From the NCBI GenBank assembly GCA_024234875.1, contig JACKNM010000004.1, positions 372,001 to 436,000 of the forward strand: a stretch of 64,000 nucleotides of DNA, read 5' to 3'. This DNA comes from Ectothiorhodospiraceae bacterium. GTDB taxonomy: Bacteria; Pseudomonadota; Gammaproteobacteria; HK1. The notes below the pieces were generated by a model. The model was not told where the DNA came from. It worked only from the letters and a program-made list of their open reading frames with translations, and did not search any database. Below, in pieces: positions 58,736-64,000 of this stretch; positions within the stretch are counted from its first letter, which is position 1, and each line of letters begins with the position of its first letter. Made by a program: the position numbers and the translations under genes.

Positions 58736-59649
58736 GCGTGCTCGAGCCCGCACCCCAGCCGACCGGCGACGCCGTGGTCCTCGACCACATCGGACACTGG
58801 GTGCCCTCGCTCGCACCGGCGGCCGACACCTTCGAGGCCATGGGCTTCGTGCTCACCCCGTACGCGGTGCACGCTCAGGGAACGAGCCTCGACCCGACCG
58901 CCCCGGCCGGCAGCGCGAACCGCTGCGCGATGCTCCCGGCTGGATACCTGGAGCTGCTCGAGCCGATCGGTGACACACCAATCGCGCGCGAGCTCCGCGC
59001 CGGCATCGCACGCCATCCCGGGGTGCACATCGCGGCCTTCGCCGTCGCCGACGCGGCGGCGCATCACGAGCGACTGGCGGCGGCCGGGTTTCCGCGCCGG
59101 CCCCTGGTCGCGCTCGAGCGCGGCATCACCGACGCGAGCGGCGCGCCGGCGACGTTGCGGTTCTCGGTGAGTCGTCCGCAGCCCGGCAGCCTGCCCGAGG
59201 GCCGGGTGCAGGTGCTCACCCACCACACCCCGGAGCTGCTGTGGGAGACGCGCTGGCTCGATCATCCCAACACCGCCCACGCGCTCACCGACCTCGTATT
59301 TTGTGTCGACGACCCGCACGAGGCGGCGGCGCGCTACGGGCGCTACCTCGACCGGCCGGCCCGCGCGGTGGCCGGTGGCCACGTCATCACGCTCGACCGC
59401 GGCCAGCTCACCCTGCTCACGCCCGCGGCGGTGACCGCCACGCTCGGCGAGGGGACGGTGCCGGCGGTGCCGGCCATGGTCGGGTACGTGGTGCAGTGCC
59501 GGGACGTCGGCCGCGCGTTGCGCTCGGTCGAGGCGAGTGGGCTCGCGCATCGGGTGTCGAGCGACGGCGCAGTCGTGGTGCGGTTGCCGGCGGACACCGG
59601 GGGTGTGGTGGTGCTCACCGGGCTGAGGGCCGATTCGCTCTGGGGCTGA
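58732..59649 (+). CDS. VOC/glyoxalase-like protein
   Basis: A 305-residue protein beginning with the glyoxalase-like strand VVLDHIGHWVPSLAPAADTFEAMGF. Further blocks are MLPAGYLELLEPIGDTP, GVHIAAFAVADA and a second module with LTDLVFCVDDPHEAA. H in LDHIGHW and E in YLELLEP could be metal ligands. The family is often annotated glyoxalase-like domain; the reaction is unknown. It overlaps the PPOX gene at its start and the convergent hypothetical gene by 35 bases at its end. Confidence 0.82.
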   Translation: MSVLEPAPQPTGDAVVLDHIGHWVPSLAPAADTFEAMGFVLTPYAVHAQGTSLDPTAPAGSANRCAMLPAGYLELLEPIGDTPIARELRAGIARHPGVHIAAFAVADAAAHHERLAAAGFPRRPLVALERGITDASGAPATLRFSVSRPQPGSLPEGRVQVLTHHTPELLWETRWLDHPNTAHALTDLVFCVDDPHEAAARYGRYLDRPARAVAGGHVITLDRGQLTLLTPAAVTATLGEGTVPAVPAMVGYVVQCRDVGRALRSVEASGLAHRVSSDGAVVVRLPADTGGVVVLTGLRADSLWG

Positions 59650-60322
59650 CCGCCTCGGCGATCAACGCGTCTGCGCGCAGGCGGGTCCGCAGCGCGCGCC
59701 GGACCTCCTGCCACCGAAACCGCACGGAGTTGCGCACGATCTCCTCGTCGAGCTGCTTGAGCTCGTCGACGATCGGCGCCCACCGCACCAGCGCGCCCGG
59801 GCTCGCCGCGAACGCGGTCTCGTCGTCCGGCACCGCGGACCAGTCCACCGCCTCGAGGCGGCGGCGGACCTCGGCGGCGTGGACCTCGAAGGTGTCGTCG
59901 GCATCGTCGGGGCGGGCGACCGCTTGCAGGATCGCGTCCACCACGTCACGAACCAGCACACCGGCCGACGCCGGGTCGGCGCCGCCTCGCCGCGCGATCA
60001 GGCCACCGGCGTAGACCGCGAGATCGGCCAGGCAGTCGAGCCAGACGTGCCACTTGGCCACGTTGATCGAGCGAACGAACACGTCGTCGGTGAACAGCGT
60101 CGGGTAACGCAGCCCGGCGCGGGTGCGTAGATAGCCGTAGAGCGAGGTCTGCGCGACCAGGTTGGCGTTGCCTTCGAGAAAGCGGCGCAGACTCTCCGTA
60201 TCGTCGACCGGCTCGCGGTGCGCGCGGCCACGCATCCCACCGATGTACTCGCCGAACGTTCGCGCCACGGCGCGACACCGCGACCACCAACCGAGCCCGA
60301 TCATCGCACCGGCCTCGTTCAT
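59615..60322 (-). CDS. Hypothetical protein
   Basis: A 235-residue soluble protein from ATG 60322. It looks mainly helical, with motifs WWSRCRAVARTFGEYIGGM, LEGNANLVAQTSLYGYLRTRAG, DVFVRSINVAKWHVWLDCL and VRFRWQEVRRALR. I do not recognise the family. GC-biased third positions and the conserved-looking aromatic content support it as a real gene. Its 3' end overlaps the convergent VOC gene by 35 bases. Confidence 0.65.
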   Translation of the reverse strand: MNEAGAMIGLGWWSRCRAVARTFGEYIGGMRGRAHREPVDDTESLRRFLEGNANLVAQTSLYGYLRTRAGLRYPTLFTDDVFVRSINVAKWHVWLDCLADLAVYAGGLIARRGGADPASAGVLVRDVVDAILQAVARPDDADDTFEVHAAEVRRRLEAVDWSAVPDDETAFAASPGALVRWAPIVDELKQLDEEIVRNSVRFRWQEVRRALRTRLRADALIAEAVSPRANRPSAR

Positions 60323-60463
60323 GTCGGCGCATGCGCGCGCCCGGCTCTCGACCCGGGGACTACGCACACGAGAGACCTTTCTCGTACCACCGGCGCGCGG
60401 CGCCGCCTCCGTTCCCCGCAGCTCGGGGGCACCGCCCGTCTGTGACCAAGAACGACAAAACCC

Positions 60464-60494
60464 TTGACTATCGCATTGAAAAAGTTGCTATCTA
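60464..60494 (+). promoter_or_regulatory. Possible sigma-70 promoter for the symporter operon
   Basis: TTGACT, 19 bases, TATCTA, in an AT-rich patch within the 320-base gap before the DUF4212 gene. The spacing is long. The remaining gap (60323-60460 and 60500-60642) shows nothing else recognisable. Confidence 0.4.
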
Positions 60495-60642
60495 TCCCGG
60501 CCGCTCGCCGATGGCCGGAGGTCATTGCGCGCGGCGACCGTCCGTCCCGCGCGCGTGGCGCCAGGGGGCGCCTCGCAACAACAAGAGCAGGGGGACGAAT
60601 AGACCAGGTCTTGGATCGGGTCCACACCACAGGGGGTCTGCG

Positions 60643-60903
60643 ATGAGCACCGATGTCGATCAAAGGGCTTTGCATTGGGAGCGCACCAAGCGCTTGATGT
60701 TCGTGCACATAGGCATCTGGTTCGTGTTCTCGTTCGTGGTTCACTGGTTCGCGCCGCAACTCAACGGCATGTCCTTCATGCACTTCCCGCTCGGATACTA
60801 CATGGCGGCGCAGGGCGCGCTCGTCGTCTTCGTCATTCAGCTCTTCGTCTTCGTGCGGCAGCAAGACGCCATCGACCACGAATGCGGCGTGGCGGAAGAC
60901 TGA
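60643..60903 (+). CDS. DUF4212 symporter-associated membrane protein
   Basis: An 86-residue protein with two helices (IGIWFVFSFVVHWFAPQL and a second at about 52-72). The DUF4212 family, often annotated as sodium/substrate symporter small subunit, is regularly encoded just before a VC_2705-type sodium:solute symporter, as here (23 bases apart). GGGGGT precedes ATG 60643. Confidence 0.9.
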   Translation: MSTDVDQRALHWERTKRLMFVHIGIWFVFSFVVHWFAPQLNGMSFMHFPLGYYMAAQGALVVFVIQLFVFVRQQDAIDHECGVAED

Positions 60904-60925
60904 GCGGAATCCCGGGGGAAATGTC

Positions 60926-62755
60926 ATGAGCATGTTCAGGATGCAGGGTGCCTTCATCGACAACCTGCCCAAGATCTACGGCCTGTACACGGGGGGGTTC
61001 CTGGTGTTCGTGGCGCTGATGGCCATCCTCGAGCAGATGGGCCTCGGCGCCGACACCATCGGCCTCCTGTTCGTCGGATTCACCATCGCCATCTATGCGC
61101 TGATCGGCTGGCTGTCACGCACCATGCAGGTCGACGCGTACTACGTCGCCGGACGCCAGGTACCACCGGTGTTCAACGGCATGGCCACGGCAGCGGACTG
61201 GATGTCCGGCGCGTCGTTCGTGGCGATGGCGGGCGGCATCTACATGGGGGGTCATCCGTACCTCGCGTTCGTCGTCGGCTGGACCGGCGGCTACGTGCTG
61301 GTCGCGGTGCTGATGGCGCCGTACTTGCGCAAGTTCGGGTGCTACACGGTTCCGGACTTCATCGGCACCCGTTACGGCGGCAACCTCGCGCGCTTCATCG
61401 CGGTGGTGGTGCTGGTGGTCGCGTCGTTCACCTACGTGACGGCGCAGATCAACGCCACCGGGACGATCGCGGCGCGCGCGCTGCTGATTCCGTTCGAGGT
61501 CGGGGTGTGGTTCGGCCTGCTCGGCATCCTGCTCTGCTCGATGCTCGGCGGCATGCGGGCGGTGACCTGGACCCAGGTGGCGCAGTACATCGTGCTGATC
61601 ATCGCCTACCTCGTGCCGGTCATCTGGATGTCCAACAAGCAGGGCTTCGGCATCATCCCACAGCTCGTCTACGGCGATGCGGTGGCGAAGATCATCGAGC
61701 TCGAGGCCGTCCACCAGATCGGCACGCTCAAGCCGGCCGAGGCAGTGGCGGGAATGAGCGCGCTGGTGAACCCGCACTCCGCAGCCGCCGACTCGGCCAT
61801 GGCGTCGTGGCGCTTCGTGACCCTGGTCGCATGCATGATGCTCGGCACCGCCTCGCTGCCGCACATCCTGATGCGCTACTTCACCACGCCGTCGGTGAAG
61901 GCGGCTCGAAGCTCGGTGGCGTGGTCGCTGCTGTTCATCTTCTTGCTGTACTTCACCGCGCCGGCGCTGGCGACGTTCACCAAGCTGCAGATCCTCGACC
62001 CGGCGCTCGCCACGAGCATCATCGGCAAGGCGATCTCGGACGTGAACGCGCTGGAGTGGATCCAGAAATGGAGCAACGTCGGGTTCTTGAAGATCATCGA
62101 CTCCAATGGCGACGGGATACTGCAGATCAACGAGTTCTTCATGCGCGGTGACATCGTCGTGCTGGCGACTCCGGAGATCGCGGGTCTGCCCTACGTCATC
62201 TCCGGCCTGGTCGCGGCTGGCGGCATGGCGGCGGCGATGTCGACGGCGGACGGGCTCCTGCTCGCCATCGCCAACGCGCTGTCGCACGATCTCTACTACA
62301 AGATGATCGATCCGAAGGCGGAGACGAGGAAGCGTCTCATCGTCGCGCGCGTGCTGTTGCTCGTGATCGGTGCGGCCGGGGCCCTGGTGGCGAGCTTGAA
62401 GCTCACCGGGATCCTCGGTGCGGTGGCCTGGGCGTTCTGCTTCGCCTGCTCGGGGCTGTTCTTCCCACTGGTGCTCGGGGTGTGGTGGAAGCGCGCCAAC
62501 CGGGCCGGCGCCATCGCCGGCATGGCGGGCGGGCTGATCGCCGGGTCGTGGTACCTCTACATGGTCAAGTTCGCCGGCATGAAGCCGTGGCTCGGTCTGG
62601 ACGATCTGCGCTTCGGGATCGTCGGCATGGCGGTCAGCCTGGTCGCCATGGTGGTGGTCACGCTGATGACCGAGGAGCCGGACAAGGAGACCCAGGCCAT
62701 GGTGGACGAGATCCGCATCCCGCGCGGTGACACCGTGCTCGGCTCGAGCCACTAG
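60926..62755 (+). CDS. Sodium:solute symporter (VC_2705/ActP-like) with an EF-hand-like loop
   Basis: A 609-residue transporter of the SSS family with about 13 hydrophobic helices. Motifs are YYVAGRQVPPVFNGMATAAD and GCYTVPDFIGTRYGG near the sodium site, and GTASLPHILMRYFTTPS. It belongs to the subfamily that pairs with DUF4212; acetate or another monocarboxylate is the usual guess. The loop at residues 392-404 reads DSNGDGILQINEF, a canonical EF-hand calcium loop (D1, N3, D5, I7, Q9, E12). GGGGGAAATGTC precedes the ATG. Confidence 0.92.
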   Translation: MSMFRMQGAFIDNLPKIYGLYTGGFLVFVALMAILEQMGLGADTIGLLFVGFTIAIYALIGWLSRTMQVDAYYVAGRQVPPVFNGMATAADWMSGASFVAMAGGIYMGGHPYLAFVVGWTGGYVLVAVLMAPYLRKFGCYTVPDFIGTRYGGNLARFIAVVVLVVASFTYVTAQINATGTIAARALLIPFEVGVWFGLLGILLCSMLGGMRAVTWTQVAQYIVLIIAYLVPVIWMSNKQGFGIIPQLVYGDAVAKIIELEAVHQIGTLKPAEAVAGMSALVNPHSAAADSAMASWRFVTLVACMMLGTASLPHILMRYFTTPSVKAARSSVAWSLLFIFLLYFTAPALATFTKLQILDPALATSIIGKAISDVNALEWIQKWSNVGFLKIIDSNGDGILQINEFFMRGDIVVLATPEIAGLPYVISGLVAAGGMAAAMSTADGLLLAIANALSHDLYYKMIDPKAETRKRLIVARVLLLVIGAAGALVASLKLTGILGAVAWAFCFACSGLFFPLVLGVWWKRANRAGAIAGMAGGLIAGSWYLYMVKFAGMKPWLGLDDLRFGIVGMAVSLVAMVVVTLMTEEPDKETQAMVDEIRIPRGDTVLGSSH

Positions 62756-62842
62756 GCCGGACGCAGGTCGAAGGGGCCGGGGCGGAGACACCGTCCCGGC
62801 CCGATACCGTCTCCCGTCGCTCCCCGACATCGAGCACCCCGC

Positions 62843-63199
62843 ATGACCGATCCGTTCCCGCTCTGGGTCATCGTCGTCGACTACGCCCTCGGCATGGTGA
62901 TGTGGACGCTGATCGGTCGGTTCGCGATGGGGTTGTTCCTGCCCGAGACGAGCGACTTCTTCTTCATGCGTTTCTTCGTCCGTGTGACCAACCCGTTGAT
63001 CCGACTGTTCGCGCCGATCACCCCGGGCTTCCTGGTCCCGGCGCTGGTTCCCCTCTACGTCGCCTGGTTCTTCTACATGGCGCGTTTCTACCTGATGCCG
63101 TGGCTGCTCGGTTACTCGGTGATGGGCATGCTCTCGTTCCCGCTCGAGAGCGAGATCGCACAGGTCATCGCAAGCGTTCTCGGGCGACTCCTGAACTGA
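62843..63199 (+). CDS. Small membrane protein (YggT-like layout)
   Basis: A 118-residue protein with three hydrophobic helices (WVIVVDYALGMVMWTLIGRF, PALVPLYVAWFFYMARF, LLGYSVMGMLSFP) and the segment RVTNPLIRLFAPITPGF, resembling the NPxxRP-type motif of YggT proteins. It is encoded between the symporter and the exonuclease, an arrangement that often recurs with this transporter. Function unknown. Confidence 0.8.
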   Translation: MTDPFPLWVIVVDYALGMVMWTLIGRFAMGLFLPETSDFFFMRFFVRVTNPLIRLFAPITPGFLVPALVPLYVAWFFYMARFYLMPWLLGYSVMGMLSFPLESEIAQVIASVLGRLLN

Positions 63200-63251
63200 G
63201 CGCGCCCGGGCGCACTCGACCGACCCAGGACGTGTCGCCGCGGAGTCACCC

Positions 63252-64000
63252 ATGGCGCCGATCAGCCTCTCCACCCCACTGATGTCCCTCGACGGCGTGG
63301 TCCTCGACACCGAGACCACGGGCCTGAACGCGGCCACCGCCCGGGTGATTCAGATCGGGGCGATCCACTTCGCGGCGTCGCAGCTCGCGGCGCAACGCTT
63401 CGAGACCCTGGTCGACCCGGGTGTGCCGATCCCCCCCGAGACGACCGCGGTCCACGGTATCCGCGACACCGACGTCGCCGGGGCGGGCGATTTCGCCAGC
63501 GTGGCCGAGGCGCTCGCCACCTTCGTCGCCGACCGCGTGGTGGTGGGTCATACCATCGGCTACGACCTCACCGTCCTGCGCCGCGAGCACGCGCTGATCG
63601 GCCGCCCCTGGCGCGCGCCGCCCGCGCTCGACGTGCGCATGCTGGCGCGGATCGCCGCGCCGTCTTTGGCCGACTACAGCCTCGACCGACTGTGCGACTG
63701 GCTGGGTGTGACCATCCGCGGTCGCCACACCGCGATCGGTGACTGTGTGGCGACCGCCGAGGTGTTCTTCGCCCTGCTACCGGCACTGCGCGAGAAGGGG
63801 GTCCGCACCCTGGCGCAGGCCCAGGCCGCCTCGCGACGCCTGTTCGAGGACGAGGCGCGCGCGAGCGGTGCCCTCCTCGGTGCCGACCCGGTGACCGCCC
63901 AGGCCTCGGCGCCGATGCTGCGGATCGACAGTTTCCCCTACCGCCACCGCATCCGTGAGGTGATGAGCGCCCCGGCGGCGACCGCCGAGCCCGAGACCAC
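63252..64000 (+). CDS. DEDDh 3'-5' exonuclease, DnaQ-like (C-terminus beyond window)
   Basis: The visible 249 residues contain a complete DnaQ-type exonuclease domain: ExoI VVLDTETTGLN, ExoII VVVGHTIGYDLTVL and ExoIII RGRHTAIGDCVATAEVF with the catalytic His. After about residue 190 a new segment begins (APMLRIDSFPYRHRIREVMSAP), which looks like the start of CBS or DUF294 nucleotidyltransferase-type domains found in fusion proteins near DUF4212 symporters; the rest lies outside the window. ATG 63252 follows GGAGTCACCC. Confidence 0.88.
   Translation, partial: MAPISLSTPLMSLDGVVLDTETTGLNAATARVIQIGAIHFAASQLAAQRFETLVDPGVPIPPETTAVHGIRDTDVAGAGDFASVAEALATFVADRVVVGHTIGYDLTVLRREHALIGRPWRAPPALDVRMLARIAAPSLADYSLDRLCDWLGVTIRGRHTAIGDCVATAEVFFALLPALREKGVRTLAQAQAASRRLFEDEARASGALLGADPVTAQASAPMLRIDSFPYRHRIREVMSAPAATAEPET

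Overview
The window is very GC-rich and gene-dense. Its content fits a flagellated, respiring member of the Pseudomonadota: a FliA-type (sigma-28) promoter in front of a chemoreceptor gene, a sigma-54 activator with matching -24/-12 promoters, a Zur/ZnuABC zinc locus, a DUF1134/EipA protein, and a DUF4212 plus sodium:solute symporter pair. No rRNA, tRNA, CRISPR array, phage or insertion sequence was found. The species cannot be named from this sequence.

Layout. 0-4.1 kb (minus): peptide-type ABC transporter pieces, an isochorismatase-family amidohydrolase, and a glutaredoxin-DinB fusion whose first redox cysteine codon is an in-frame TGA followed by a SECIS-like hairpin (candidate selenoprotein). 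4.2-8 kb: chemoreceptor, SDR, zinc alcohol dehydrogenase. 8.1-15.8 kb (minus): an anaerobic-respiration type locus with polyferredoxin, TorD chaperone, four-cluster Fe-S subunit, Tat-exported molybdopterin oxidoreductase, pentaheme cytochrome c, a Met-Gly repeat protein and two small secreted proteins. 16-19.3 kb (plus): a heme-c-containing histidine kinase and an NtrC-type regulator. Two sigma-54-like promoters and three TGAC-N5-GTCA palindromes in the intergenic regions suggest this pair controls the respiratory operon.

19-32 kb: FAH-family hydrolase, EipA-like protein, secreted alpha/beta hydrolase, a cytoplasmic molybdopterin oxidoreductase, DUF2252, rtcB preceded by a promoter, a structured leader and a strong terminator, an EamA permease, an amidase, an SDR and a ureohydrolase. 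33.2-34.7 kb is a tandem array of about 300-bp units that begins inside the ureohydrolase 3' end. 34.7-39 kb (minus): an ABC efflux system (ATPase, FtsX-type permease, HlyD-type adaptor). 39.5-42.3 kb: carnitine-dehydrogenase-like protein, VOC protein, SDR. 42.5-48.2 kb (minus): a PotABCD-type transporter with a gamma-glutamyltransferase-family gene upstream.

48.3-52.6 kb (plus): a CHAT (caspase-like)-CHASE2 membrane protein next to a secreted FecR/Ig-repeat protein. 52.6-55.8 kb: znuA diverging from zur-znuC-znuB. 55.8-60.3 kb: small housekeeping or metabolic genes including a lipoprotein cytochrome c, epimerase, AhpD-like, PPOX and VOC proteins. 60.6-64 kb (plus): DUF4212 protein, a sodium:solute symporter carrying an EF-hand-like loop, a small membrane protein and the start of a DEDDh exonuclease.

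The observations most worth checking are the UGA-containing glutaredoxin-DinB gene, the sigma-54-controlled respiratory locus with its heme sensor, the rtcB leader RNA, and the CHAT-CHASE2/FecR pair.
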